A DNA stretch of 64,000 nt from Pyrrhosoma nymphula (taxonomy: Eukaryota; Arthropoda; Insecta; Odonata; Coenagrionidae), in assembly GCA_963573305.1 (NCBI GenBank), contig OY754332.1:51683559-51747558 (forward strand), in the 5' to 3' direction. A program made the position numbers and the translations under genes. Below are positions 29,101 through 44,100 of this stretch, in pieces. The notes under the pieces were generated by a model. That model saw only the letters and a program-made list of their open reading frames with translations, had not been told where the DNA came from and ran no database searches. How positions within the stretch are numbered: position 1 is the stretch's first letter; every line of letters starts with the position of its first letter.

Positions 29101-32100
29101 TTCTCTTCTTTGGTATTTTATTTCTTTACGCCCTAAGTAAATCGTCATCGATTTAAATCAATCCATTTTTCATAAATATGAAAGCTCAAAAATGGTTTTC
29201 AGTGCCCTGCATTGAGAGAGCAGTCGCATTATAGACTAGTATGACCATAGATAGGAAGGGCAGTTACTGACAGCTCGTTAGGGCAACGTCAACACGTATT
29301 GCTTCTCTGCTGGAATCTATTGGAGGGTGAGGAATGGATCGGTTTCAGCATATTCATTCAACACGTGTTGACGCCCGGACGCTTGTTTCTGTTCCTCATG
29401 CAGTTAAATTTTTATTTGGTTATTGTGATAAATTAGTGAAAGTAATAAAACTTTACCGGTTGATAAAGTTTATTATAATAAAAAATAAGCCAATCAAAAT
29501 ATATATTTTAAAAGAATCACTATCGTGCCGTTTTTAAATAGATTGTGCAATGAGTAGTGTTTTTCCAAATAATGGCAATTTCTTCCTGTAAGGCCTAAAA
29601 TTAATCAAAAACTAACATCAATATGAGTTCAGAAGCAGTAAATCATGTCATTGGCTTAAATTTCAGAAAAACGTTCCTATAGTTAGGTAAATATCCTGAG
29701 ATGGATATGAACTCTCGTAAAGCGTTATTTAAAAGGGCCCTAAGTTATCATAGATGACCAGGAATTGTATGTATTCGTGTGCACCGGGTATTCCCTTGAG
29801 TTTTTCGCTTGAATGGAAATATATATTACATTCTATATGCAACGTTTATATTTGAACTATTATTAACCAGCAGAAATAATTTCCATTTAAGTTGATTGTA
29901 AATAAGGGTAGAGTGCTGGTAAAAATTACCTACATAATTAGCAAAGCCTGCTTCTGTGAATGGAGCCTTTATTGCCATGGTGAATTTGAGCTGACTCTTT
30001 AGGAGTGATCTCTCGCGAAGAAAAACGGCAATGGAAGCTGGAAGTGAATGAGAGAAGAAGAAAATGGTTATTTCTAATTAAAGATCACTGTGGACTGAAT
30101 GCATTTTATTGTTTGATGTCCACGCTATAAATGACCTCAGGTAAAGTTTTGGAGGTTAGTTTAGTGCTCGGGTTAGTGATAAAAGTTGTAGTAAATCTTC
30201 CACATCGAAAATCCTTTGATTTGGTGGGCAAAGGGTAGGCACACTGCTTTTCTTGAAGCCTGGTTGCTTTCTTAATGTAAATTTTCTACGCCTCCAAGGG
30301 ACGCATCTAATTGAATACATTTTTGAGGCAGCCTTGATCCGCCAAGTGCGGAGGACCCCCCCAAACCGAGATGCCGAAAACCCGAAAAAGTAAGCGTTCA
30401 ATGTTGTCCAGCATCAAAAAGTATAAACGCCAGTGCCATATCTTTTCTCTTTCAGCGGATCCATCTTTAAAGCAGCGCAGCGCCTAAGAACATTGCTATT
30501 TATCAATGAATTTTATTTGGTGTAGATGCGACAGAGCTTCGTTAAATGCCTTGAACTAAAGATGTATTTAGAGAACGAATCAAATAAATTTAGACGGCAT
30601 TGAAGACTTAATGATAATGTTTCTATATGTCGAAGTGAATTAAAATGATAATACTAAAATTGCGAAATTCCATAGAGTAATGTTCACTCGCCTTGACGGG
30701 ACTCAAATCCGGTTCCTCGAAATCGCGCCGAGTGCGTTAGTCAGTTAAGCTACCAAGGCGTGATCCACCAAAGAGTATTTTTGTCGGCTTTATAGGAACA
30801 TAATTTTCAAGACTGCCGGACATCTACATCTACATCTATGTAGCGAAGCAGTCCAAAGCGTGCGCTTAGCGCCACAGTCTGCGAGGTTATCCACAGGGGA
30901 GGAGGACGCTTCGGTAGCATAACTGGATAAAGTACTCGGCGCGATATCGATCTCGATCGAGGCGAATGTTGGCAAAGAATTATTTCGCTGTAAAGTCGCG
31001 TCACTGATTAAATGGTTTCCGTCAGTAGAATTTGAGTACAATAATGTCGTAAGAATAATTTTGAATATTAGGTTACATAAAGAGGAATATTGAATTAAGA
31101 AGGATCAATTGAAATACCTCCCGGATCTAGGTGCTAAACTTAACGATGCATTTTTTTGCTATCCTATTTATTAGGAAAACACTGTGTTTTGTGTGGCTGC
31201 GGGTATTATTTGCTTCCCTAGATTTTTACAATAGTTCAATAGTCAATAATATTAATTCAGGGCAGTACTAATATTGATTGGTTAGCTCTTGTTGGTGGGT
31301 AGAAAGGATGCCAGAAAAAAGAACTAGATGCGATTTAATATGGGGGAAATATGCTCATTTTTACGTGCTCCGACGGCTAAGATCATGTCTCACTCACCTT
31401 CGCCTAAGCAATCAGATGGAGTAATAATATCTGCCCTTAGCCACAGAACTAGAAATTATTCTAAAAGTGTAATTCTCACATGAAGTGCTGATTTTATTTG
31501 ATCTCATACTTGAGAATGAACAAAAATTCGGCATTTATGTGGTAGATTTTCAGAAGTATCATATAGCTACGTTTTATTTACCATAAGCATTTCCAATTAA
31601 TTGATTTATTATAATGTGTACAACTTATTCAAAAAGTCCATTACGTTAGGTGACAAATCGAAGGAACTTGAAGCAAAAGAAAGTTACGCTGCGCAACGCT
31701 CAAAAACTAAGAAATCAATGCGTACTGCATTGCGAAATTTCAAGAAAGAAGTACATGGTGAATTACTCGAAGAAAATCCGAAATCTTTTTGGTCATATGC
31801 GAGAGAGCTTCAGGGAAAATCTTCAACCGTAGATTCGTTATTTGATAAAGATGGCAAACTTGTCACCGATAATATTGACAAAGCTAACACGTTAAATTCT
31901 CGCTTCGAAAGTGTATACACTACAAACGACACTGCATGTAATATTGACATTTCATTCACTGAGGAACCGATGAAAGAAATCACTATTCAACGCGATGGGA
32001 TTACTAAACAGCTACAGTCGATAAAAAATAGTAAATCTCCGGGTCCGAAGGGAATACCCGCGCGTGTCCCCAAGGCATTAGCGCCATAGATCGCACCGTT

Positions 32101-35100
32101 CTTAGACATACTATTCAAGAAGTCATTGTCTGAAGGAATGATACCATTAGACTGGTAAATTGCAAACGTTACACCGATATTCAAAAAGGGAAACAGACAC
32201 GACCCAGGGAACTATCTACCAATTTCATTAACGTCGATTATAGGCAAGATACTCGGACATATCGCCGTTAGCAATATCATGACGTTCCTGGACAGTCGTA
32301 ACTTCCTTCATGGCTGTCAGCACGGCTTTCGGAAAGGTAGATCATGTGAAACACAGCTCGCGCTCTTTCTTCATGACGTTCTCAAATCTGGTGAACCGAA
32401 AACACAAGTGGACGCATTATTCCTAGATTTTAAGAAAGCTTTCGACACGGTACCTCACAACAAACTTTTATACAAATTACAGTCATGCGGGCTGAACGAA
32501 ACAGTAGTAAACTGGATACGCGACTTTCTGAGTGATCGTAAGCAAAAGGTAGTTCTTGACGGAATTAGCTCTGATGTAGTTAAAGTGACATCAGGTGTCC
32601 CACAATAAAGCGTAATCGGCCCCCTTTTGTTCATTATATACATAAATGACCTATGCTCTCGAACTAGCAGTAAAATACGTTTATTTGCTGACGACGCTGT
32701 CATCTATCGCGAAATTAGTGATCACTCTGACTTTGAAATTCTATCATCGGATTTAAACAACGTTCATGTGTGGAGCCAAGAGTGGGGACTCGAACTTAAT
32801 CTGAGCAAATGCACGGCGGTACATTTCTTGCGGAGGTCGTCCAACTACGTATTCCCATTTATATGCTGTGGATGGTGTTAACATAAAGGCAACAGATGAA
32901 GTTAAGTATCTGGGAGTTACGATTACCTCGAACCTATCGTGGGGAATACATATAAGAAATATTTGTGGCAGAGCTCTGAAGAAGCTAGGATTCGTCAAGC
33001 GTATTGTGGGAAGATTTTAAGATGAAAAAGTAAAAGAGAGGTGCTATTTCGCACTCGTCCGGCCACACCTTGAATATGCAGCAAACATGTGGGATCCGGT
33101 GCAGAAAGACTTAATCCGGGAACTTAATAAAATACAAAGGAAAGCGGCGCGATTCGTCAAAAACTGCTACGGGCGTACAGACAGCGTTACGCAGATGTTA
33201 AACGAATTAGGCTGGGAGCCGCTAGAGACTCAGAGACTGCGCGCTAGGCTTAGATTACTTGAGCAATTGAGAATTTCATCTTTCATGAGTCATCTTTCAG
33301 AGCGACACGGAGAACATCATATTAGAACCCCACTATATTTCCAGGTCTGACAGAAACGATAAATTAAGAGGGATATTTTGCCGAACGGATAGGTATGGGA
33401 ATTCGTTTTTCCCCCGAACAATAAGGGACTTTAATAAATGCAAGGCGTAATTTAATTAGAGCGTTTCCTTTTTATATGTAAACGGCTAGTGTCCTAACAC
33501 CCCCGCCACACGCCTATTGAGGCGGCTTGCGGGGTAGTATGTAGATGTAGATGAAGATTTGTTTGGCAATACAAATGCACTCATAATAAAATATTTTCTT
33601 TAGTGATTATCCAGTAGCTCTCTTGCTAGTGCGACTAGTGATGCTGTGAGAAGTATTATCCATTATATATAATTTATTAACTGAGTGTAATCCAGAGGGT
33701 TTCTTCGTCCTTCCTTTCTACCTGAAATTAAAAAATAAAGTCCCGAAACGACACTTGAACCAAAACCGTTGACTTAGATTGCGTAAACGGCATTGTTTTT
33801 TCAACTTTTTATTGGTGTACTATCATTGGCTCGTCAGATATTGCTGTGCAGTGCGCAATGAGGAGGTTGTAAAATATTTCAAATCATGAAAAATGACCCG
33901 TAGAAAAATAAAACGAAGTTGTCCCGCAATAATGGTGACTAGTCCTAAAATGCGACCAGTCACGATGTGGCGTGTATTTCTCCAGGTGCAAAAACGCTTT
34001 CTGAAGTGGGATATGCCGAGGGTTGGAGAGTGGGTGGACGGAGGAGGGGGGTTAAGGATGTTGAAGGAGGGCTGCGGGCGGTCAGCCCCGGAAGTGAGCG
34101 CCAAGTGTGTGCCACACCTGGCGCTTCTTCGAGTGACGTGGAGGCCTGACTCAAGTCTCGCGCTTGTTGGGGATTCGATGTAAAAGGTTGGGAGAATGCA
34201 TTTAAGAGAAGGGAGTGTCTGAAAAGATCATTTTCCGATTTTATTAGTCGAAGTTTGGCTATGTAACATTCCCATCTGCTTATAGGTATTGTGCCTGGTT
34301 CTCCTCTGTCCTTTCAAGATTATCGAGCGGATTTTGATGGAATCCTTGCTATCAATGAAATATTAAGGACAAAATGTAAGATTATTGTTAATTATGCACG
34401 AGAGGCTTTCGTTTTTTCTAAGTTTCTCTCCCCCGTTGTCAATTCCCATTTATAATACAATTTTAGTTGTGCAATATCATTCTAATTATATTTTCCATTA
34501 GGAATCACGTTCCTTGCTCTTAAGCTTATTTCATCGATTTTGTTTTGATCCGCTAATTGTAGGTTTACAACTGATAAATGCCCAATGAATCAAATATTAA
34601 TAAAGCTCGTGTATCGTGGTTGCTGCGCGGACTAAACTTTTTAGGATACTCGTGATCCATGCCAACTGCCATCCATGGTGATTTCTAGGAGTGCCTACTT
34701 GATATTGTTCGAACATAGTAAGTCGTACTTCATGAACATAGGGCGAGAAACATTGTACCAAGGAATTCGACCGTTTGTATATATTTTACATCGTATTAGT
34801 TGAACGGCGTTGTGTGTGGGTGGCGTTGGAGAGGCGGGTTGGAAGAAGGAAAGGAAATGCTGCTGGGTTTGTGGACGCGCGGCGTGAGGCTCCGAAATAG
34901 TCAACCCGAGGTGCACCGACGAGTGAGGGGAGACGGGCTACTCCTAGACAGGGAGTTCCCACGGCCAGAGGAGGGCGGCATCACACTTCAATCGAAGCGA
35001 ATTACAGAAAAATCCACCTTGTAGACGTACCATGGGGTTGCGTGAAAAGGCACCCACCATCGCTCAAATTGGGGGGTTTTTGCTTGGACTTCTTAGATAA

Positions 35101-38100
35101 TCGTTGTCGTGAAAGTTTTCAACAGTAGATTAATACATCAGCGTTGGGTACACACGACACAGCGTTTCGTAACTTGTTACTGGCATGCGGAGTGGTCGCG
35201 AATGATAGCTCCCTTCAAAAGTTCACTCCCAACTCTCTCTTTCAACACTTTCTGTATGAACACTCATGCTACCGGTGTTTGGGTTTGAAATTGAATTTTT
35301 TGTCTTCACCTTCCAGCATTTTTTTCTCGATTCTTACCTTTCGAATTTTGATGGTTTTGTGCCGAAGTTGAGTTCTTAGACTTCCGAAAAGAATAGTGGT
35401 TGACTACTTCATGACTCGCGTTTGCGGGAAACATTGCAATACTTACGCGAATGCAGGTCAGATCGGTGGCAATTTTAAAGAAAATGGAAAAGGAAGACCC
35501 TGACCAGAATGTTTAAACTTTCTTCCAGGTGATGGATGCTTAATGGTAATGAGCTCACCTAATACTAGTAATACTGTTCAGTAAAAGCTACTGAAACCAA
35601 GCAGTGCACTTTATTAAAGTTTTCTTGATTTTATTTTATTAAATACAGATATACGAGCAATATATGCTATACCTATACAGGTATGTGTAGTGAACAAATA
35701 CAAGAGAAATAAAGCCAGAATATATTAATCATTTAAGTTCCAATTAATATTATAAAGGAAATGCAAACACTAAAAACAAATATGCACGTTAAAATCTATA
35801 ACCTTTTTCATATAAAAATAAGAAATTTTGCATGTACGTATATGATTTACAAATAATACGACCCTATTATACGTTTCTCATCTTTGGTTGATCAACAAAA
35901 TAAATCAATGCAATTGTACGCATTGGCTTAACTCATCAGCTTAATTTTAGGGATAGTTGCTGCGTAGCTACCAAATTCTGTTCTACCAAATTTAGGAAGA
36001 AAAAGTTGACTTAGCCTTGTGCTATACTGTGGGCAAATGAAATCTAATTAGTATAGTAACTCTGGGAAGTCAGATTGGGACTTTTAAACTATTCGGTCAT
36101 CGAAATAGTTTAAAAGTAGTAAATTAAAAACGAGAATCGCGTAATTTAAGGAGACCTTAGACAATGTAATACAGCGGAGCCTGCACACTTATTACATACT
36201 TACTGTGCCTGACCCCTCGATATTAATCTTCATCAATATCCATATTTAAAAGTGACTACAATCTAGAACCAGGAATTACTAATTTGTGTCATTTACAGCC
36301 CTTTTCTTGAAGATTCTCGAACACATAGTTGTGTGTAATATCATGAGTTTCTCAGAAAGTCGGAACTTCTTCCACAATAGTGGACACGGCTTCCGGCAAT
36401 GTAAATCATGCAAAATCCTGCTTTCCTCCGTGACATCCTAAAATCAGGCGACTTGAAAAAGTAAGTAGACGCGATGTTCTTGAATTTCATGGAAGCATTC
36501 GGCAAGGTTCCGAGTGGCAAACGACTAGATAGGGAATTGGCTATGCCTTTCTGATTCCAAGCAAAAAACAGCACTCGACGGAAGTAGTTCCAATTTGCCA
36601 AGTGTGACATCCGGCGTCCTTTAAGGTTATCCGGTGTCCTGTTATTCCAAATTTATGTCAGAGACTTAAACAGCAGAATATCCAGAAAAATTAGATTATA
36701 TTGCAAAATGCATTTTACCGATAAATTTACCAATATTACCATTTGCCGATAAATTAACAAAAATGCGGAGTTTTTAGCGCCCTATTCGGGTCTCAACAAC
36801 GTTAATTCCTGGTTTCTCGAATGCACGCTTGAACTTAACCCAAGAGAATGAACTTCTGAAGAAAATGATATTACATCACCGATTCGCCTATAAATTGGGG
36901 AGAATAAGTGTATTGAATGATGTCAAATACCCGGACATTAAGTTAAGTTAAAATGATGAAAAAATTAAAGAAAGACGTTACTTCGCTCTAGTTAAGCTAC
37001 ATCTAGAGTTAATCGATAGTATCTTGGTCCCTTGACATATTTAGAGCGCAAAATAAGCAAAATATAAGGGAAAGTTGCACGTTTTGTTGACAACTCCTAC
37101 GATTCGATTTTGAGCCGCTCGAGACTATCAGGGAACACGTGAGATTATAATCACTTGAAAATTTTAGATAACGCGTTAACTCTTCGGATTTCCGGGCTTT
37201 CCACCGCGTGGTTCCGTTTCTCAGACGATATTTCATCAGCTACCCTGCGAACCGGCTGCAGAGCAGGCGAAATATCGTCCAAGAACTACTGGAACCACGA
37301 AGTAAAAAGTCTGGAAATCAGGAGATTCATTCCAAGCCCAGCGTAAATCTACAAATAATAAACAACCAGATCACGCGTTTCAGGATTACACGGCCGGTAT
37401 TATTTTACTCCTCACGTGGCGCCTGTGCGTCAGACAAAAACAACAAAAATGAGATGGATACGTAATTGAACTGATTGAATCGATAGTATGAAGTAGATTG
37501 AGACATTAATTCCACAAAAACTAGCCCTAGTAGTAATTCCTTTTCAGTCGATGTATTTTTATATGCCCTTCCTTTTTCATGGCTAAAGTCCAGACAGTAC
37601 CGTCACGTGCCCTTACGGCGGCTCGTGGGATCCGCAGATGTAAAAATATATTTAAAACTAAATACTGAAAAGCTTTTGCTCATTGTAGTAAAGAAAAGAT
37701 AAACTCCGAATGCCTTCTATGACCATATAATTATTCCTTTAGTACAGAATTTAAATGATCATTGTAATGGATGGGTAATTGAACCAACTTTCTTTTGCCT
37801 TCCTGTTGGAGTACCTTCCAAAAGGGTTTGTATGCTTAATATTTGACCCTGCGTTCTCGTAAAACATTTTCCCTTGTTTATTTTTTTTATTATTCAGCTA
37901 TATTGGTACTATAAGGCGCATATTTGATGATCATTAACTCTTAGTGCCACTTTGCATAATAATCAAATGCATTCTATGCTAAGGCGCCATCTCCTCTATG
38001 CACAACCCAGCCTCCTGATAAGCAATTATACTCTAATTTACTGTGGGTGATGCAAATATGTTTGCTCGAGAATGTCGCTGGAAAAATGTGCGGTTGAAAT

Positions 38101-41100
38101 ATTTTCCTCAAGACCAGTACATTGGCTCTGTTTGGTTTGTTATTTGGGGAGGCAACCGAAAGTGAGGTCATTTGCACCATTTAGGAAAGGTGGCTTGGTT
38201 GGATAGGGAAAGGCTATTGGGGAATGGAGGAAGGATGGAAGGAAATCCGGCGTTGGCATAAACCCACACTAAACATAAGGCGTTGAATGGGCCACGGTTT
38301 AGCATCCAATCCGTTAGACGAAGTACTTACTGTTCCTGAAGTCCTCTCCACATGGATCTCCATGTAAGTGTAGGGACTCCACTGAAAAATCTGTGTCACT
38401 GCCGGGAATCGAACCCGGGCGCTCGGGATGGTATATTGACTCTGGCTCGATTCTTGAGAGTCAGGCACTTGAGAAGCCGATAGAGTGGTTATCATTCTTA
38501 TTATTATTAGTGATAGTCTTCTGATTTATGGAAGTTTGGATGCATGTCCTTGTACCAGTTTTTGTTTTAAACGCAGACACGATTTCCTTTTTCATCTCGG
38601 TGTACTCCCTACCTGTATTCATCCCATCCATTAATCCTTCTCGCTTTGTCTCTCCTTCCCCAATTACGTCCACTTCCCACATCCTTTCCTCAATCACGAC
38701 CTTCAGCCCCCCTTCATCGCCCCTTATTACCTGCGCAGAAGGAAATATTATCGTTATCCATACAAAAACACGTTTCCTGGCTCAGAATTTGACGGGAGAA
38801 CAAAAGTATTGTCACTCTGGAATGCTATTCAATAGTCCAACAAAATATAAGTTAGTAACTGGAGCTAGTACTTGCTTGCCCACGGAACAAAATATTTTTT
38901 CTTTCGATCATTGTCATGATTGCAAGAGAATAGCAACCTCTCTGCAGAACTAATAGTGGGTGAGAAAAGAAGTAATGCTCCTCCCTTTTCCAGCAACTTC
39001 CTTTTCTCACGCATCCTGTTGAGCTCCTCCTCAGTTGTCTTCATTCTGTCCATCGTACCTTTGATCTACTCTCCTCTCTTCACTGTCCAGTTTTTTCAGC
39101 ATAAAAATTGCATCATAACGTTACGCTCTATATCAGACCCTTCACCGAGCTTTTATTTGAAGTACTTGAGGCCCCCGTCATTACTCTCCTTTAGTGGACG
39201 CCTATTCTGCCAAAGTGGTTCCCTTCTTAGTACTATTATTTTGCTCATTTTACTCCATTTTCCCCCAAAGTAACTGCATTTTTTTAAATGCTGCACTTCC
39301 TACTTTTTTGATTCCCCTCACTTTCTTCGTAAAAAATATCTCAGTACCAGTATTCTAATGACTGAAGGAGGCAAAAATAGCCTCTTCAATTTAGAAAAAT
39401 TTCGCTTAAAGATTCCCTCATTCAAACAAGAAAGTCGCAGTAAAGTTGGAAAAATTCTCCAAAATTAATGTATACATTATTGTAAAACAAACAATTTCAC
39501 GAGTTTGGATTTCTTACGGTAAGTAAGTTCGTTTTTTTACGGTACCTCGACGTCTGAGGCCGTGGAGCAGAAACTTATTTAACTTATTTTATTAATTTCT
39601 AATGGCTTTTGCGTCCCATAATAAGGGTAAAATTGATGTGAAACTAATGTACAAAAGGGTGTGACACTCATTACATAGATGTGAATATTTTTTTTCTGTA
39701 AATAGGGAGGAGTGAGTCAAATTACTATGACTTATCCTCAGCCTCGTTACCATCACCGTCTATCACCAATGGACGGCTTTCAAGACGATACCGAATCTGA
39801 AATGAGTCGGAGTTTATTTAATTATTTTTTTTATTCTATGACGTTGGCCTTTATTAAATGCATTGGAAAAGCAGTGCGAGAAATAAGGGATGCAGATTAA
39901 TAATAAGAAAACAAAAGTAATGAGATTCTCTAGGACAAAGAAAGCGAGGCTGGTGATAAGAGTAGGAAGTCACAAACTGGAGCAAGTCGAACAATTTAAT
40001 TATTTGGGTAGTACGCTAGAAGAAACAGGACATAGTAGCAAAGATACTAGGAGTAGAATAGCGCTAGCGAAGGAAGCGTTCAATAATAGAAGGAAGACGG
40101 GGACCTTAAGTAAGGATGTAAAAAAGAGGCTGGTGAAGAGCTTGATATGGAGTGTGGCGTTGTATGGGGCAGAAACGTGGACATTGAGAAAGGAAGACGA
40201 AAATAGGCTGAAGGCTTTCGAAATGTGGGTGTGGATGAGGGATGGAGAAGCACAGGTTGGACGGAAAGGAAGACAAATGAGGAAGTGCTTGACATGGTGG
40301 GCGAGGAGAGGAAACTTATAGATGAGAGCAGGGGAAGGCAGGGTAGGTGGCTGGCAGCGATAATGAGGGGAGATGGTTTGCTGAAGGCCATGATAGAGGG
40401 AAGGATGTTGGGTAAGCGGGGAAGAGGAAGAAAGAGATTAGGTTTTATGGATGGGATGAAGATAGGTAGGACTTATGCTGGGATGAAGAAAGAAATATTA
40501 GAGGTAGATAGGGTAGATAGTAGTGTAAGAGTCCGTTAGATATTCTCTGACTTTCATCATAACCTACCTCTAACCGGTAGATTACTCTAATGAATGAATG
40601 AATGACGTTGGCACTCTTTTCAAATTATGTTATTTGACTCTATTTTATTTGTGCCTTGGGTAATGTAAAAGACTAGTGAACTTCGTCTTTGCTGAGGGTT
40701 TCTTTCGATGCCGATTCAGCTTGCTCGTTTCCAGGAATGCCTGCTTGACCTCAAACTTAAAATATTATCCGAGTCTCTCTGTTTCATTTCGGTCAAATTT
40801 CATGTAGGTCTACATAATTGGGCCATTTGGCAAGAAGCTGGCGCCTGCTTAGAGGGAACGTAATGAATCCGAGAAAATGATATGAGAGGGCTATCTCAAT
40901 TTCTGGTAATTTGGCCGTATAAAGACTGCGTTGTGATTGCACCCTAAAATTTTCTATTTTGCCACCCTGAGTTACAAATAGCATCAGTGGAGTTATTTTT
41001 CGATCCGTTGGTAGGAATGTCTAACATAAGAGTTCATAAGTGTGCTCAGAAAATTTATTTGTCCCAATCCCCAGATTTTCACGTTGATTTTTGAAACGAA

Positions 41101-44100
41101 TTCTCCAGGGTTTCATTGACCTCTGTCCTCGCGCGTCAATAATATAAATACGTGGGTTAAAAATAAATTTAAAACAGGAATGGTATTAATGTTCTGCATT
41201 CATTGTACAATAAAATCTTGCGGCGTTACTGCATTGGAGGCTCCCCGGCTCCCTTAACGTAATACATATTTACGATTTTTTCTATTATTCCCTTAAATGT
41301 TATTGCAGCAACTGAGAGTTTTATATTCAACGAAGTGATAAGCACCGGCAAAAAGACTTTTACTTAAAAATAACTAAGCAGCTTGTCACCGAAAAAAATA
41401 GTAGAAAAATTCAAATGCATTCTAAAAGCCCTTACATTTTCAGAAGAATATCTCAGGATGTGGTATTTACACAAAAAAGTCGCTGAAGGCCAAAAAAGCT
41501 TCAAAGAGTTTTTTTAATTTTCTTAAATAGAAAAAAAGTTGTGGAAATTTTTGATTGGCTATGGAGTGAATGAGCAGTAATTAAATGTTATAAAGACTAA
41601 GTACGGTAATTTTAAGACTAGTAAGAGAGTGAATGGGAGCTCAAGTGAATGGTTTGAAGAAAAATTGGGCATAAAACAAGGATACATAATATCTCCGTGG
41701 CTGTTCAATGTATAATGCTTGTAGTCACATTGTCAGCGTAGTGGTTGGAGTTGTAAATGTGCGAGCACTACTATACATTGATGATGCAGTGTTGCAGCCT
41801 GAGATCCCACAGAAATTACAAAGGCTCCTAGGTAACTTTTGTGAAGCAACATTGAGAATGGAATTGATGTTTAATTTGTCAAAGACCAAAGTCATGGTTT
41901 TGGCAAGGAGAATTTAATGGTATGGAGAGGATGAAAGGATAGCCAAAGAGACTAAAAGGCATGCGAATGCTGGAAGGAAAGGCGTAGATAAAATGTGGGT
42001 TATATTAAGGAATTAATGTTTATCTAAGGAAGCAAGTTTTGAATAGCACAAAAGTGTACTCCTTCCCACCTTATTGTATGGTAGCAAAATTTATACCAGT
42101 ATAATCATAGGAGTAGGCTAAAGGGAGTCGGTATGAGGTATCTGAGAAGTATGTACGGTAAAAGATGAAGGCATAGGGTTATAGGAATGAGTGGGTGATG
42201 AAAGATTGAGGAACGAATGCTCCGGTAATAGGCATGTATGAAAGGATTGTGGTACTTCTTCGGTTTGGCCATGTTGAGATTGATGAGAGTTGAATAATGA
42301 AGCTGAGTTATGATAGAGGAGTGAATGGTGTGAGAGGAAGGAGTGGAGCGAGTAAGTCTTGAGTGAATGTCATGGAAAATACTCATAAGCAAAGGAATAT
42401 TAGGAATCTTAAGAACAGTAGGGCGTGCATGGTGTAATGTAAGATTGTAACTGAAGCAAAAGAGGTATGCAAGTATAACGTAGTATGGAGGAAATTATTA
42501 AAGCAGAGTCTGGCTAATAGGCATATCACCGAGAATTAAACATTTTTAGTGTGCCTACCCTGAAAGGGAACCGCGTAATGGGTATGTAAATATGTAAGTC
42601 TTCAGACTAAAATTGAATCAAAAATGAAAAGTCGTAAGACTTTTTTTCTATCTCTCTACTCATGTCTAATCTTCATTGCACATTTCTCGCACTGATTCTC
42701 TAGGTGGGTCTGTCAATACTTTTAATACTTTCGATGAATACCTAAATTACGCCTGATCATCAGTAATTCATATTGTGTAAAATATAAAGGTAGGGAAGAG
42801 TATGTAAAAGGGCAGGATCACTGGGGAATGAAGGGAAGGTGGAAAGTAACTCGGTGTCGGGGTTAGCTGCTCTTAACAAAAGGCACGAGTAGGACCTGGT
42901 TTAACGGTGTCATGCGATGAACGGAGTATTGTACTTAAAGTGTTCTCCGGATCGGCATTTCTTCTGGAAAATTTCCACCACTGCCGGGATTCACACCCGG
43001 GCCCTCGGAATGGGAATCCAGTTCTATAGTCTCCACACCAATCCGATCCCCTTTTCTAGCTTCCTGACCTATAGCTCCTCAGCCTGTTTTTCCCGTGGTT
43101 TTTTCAACTTTCTTTGTCATATTTCTGTTCGTGAGTTCTACCTTTGCCGCATGTGAAATCCGACTAACTGCGCTATTATCCTTCGATGTATTCCGCTTTT
43201 CTGGTTTTTTGGTACGGGGGTCATGACTGTTTTTGCGAATGCCTCCGGCCAAACACTCATAGGTCGTGCTAACGACGTAGAGAAATATTTATGTTAGTCT
43301 TCCACTTTTCCCTGAACTTCAGCTACTCTGGTGAAATGTTTACCATTTATGTATAATGATTTTCCCGCCTTTATTTTTTATATTGCTACCTTTGTCTATC
43401 TACATTCAATTTATTTTCCACATCCTAGCTATCAGGCTTGTTATTTTTGTCGAAGATTTCTTGAGTCTTACCTCCTTCTATCCTGAACTTCTTTTGATTA
43501 GTTGAAAAACTTTCCTTATTTATCTTTGATGCAAGGCAAAGTTAGCCTCATTGTAATATCTGATACTAATTTTCTTATGTGTTATGCTCACCCATTTCCA
43601 CCTCTCTTTGTAACATCTTTATTTATTCGCATTGTCTTTTTTAACGCGCTTTGACTACCTCGTTTGTTTAATTTTATTAATTTCCTTGTAATAACTTTTA
43701 CCCAACTCCCTGTTCACATTTTTCCGGTCCTCTCTTCAATCGTCCCAGTCGGTCGGTCCGGAGCTTCAAGCATCTACCTCTCTACTCTCACTATGTGAGG
43801 TATCTTATAGTCATTTCTTTTATCATCCTAGGCTTCATAATCCTCATCTTGTCGATGGCTCCTAATGATTTATGTTGTTTTTGCATCCACCTTATCTTCG
43901 TTAGACAGGTGACTACTAGCTCATGGCATCATTTTCTGTTTCCCTTGATTAATTTGATCACGTTCCACTTATTAATCGTAATTCCTTTTCGTAAACTGTT
44001 GAGCCTTAAATCACATTTCATAAGTTCTCCATTATGGTTGGAATTCTCATATAGGCTCAAGAAACTGTATGAAATACCCTTCATAAAATGGTATCATTCC

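Noticed and set aside
33700..33760. CTGAAAT followed by CCCGAAACGAC as another hammerhead-like site
   Set aside because: CTGANGA is not matched, there is no helix between the words and no inverted arms.
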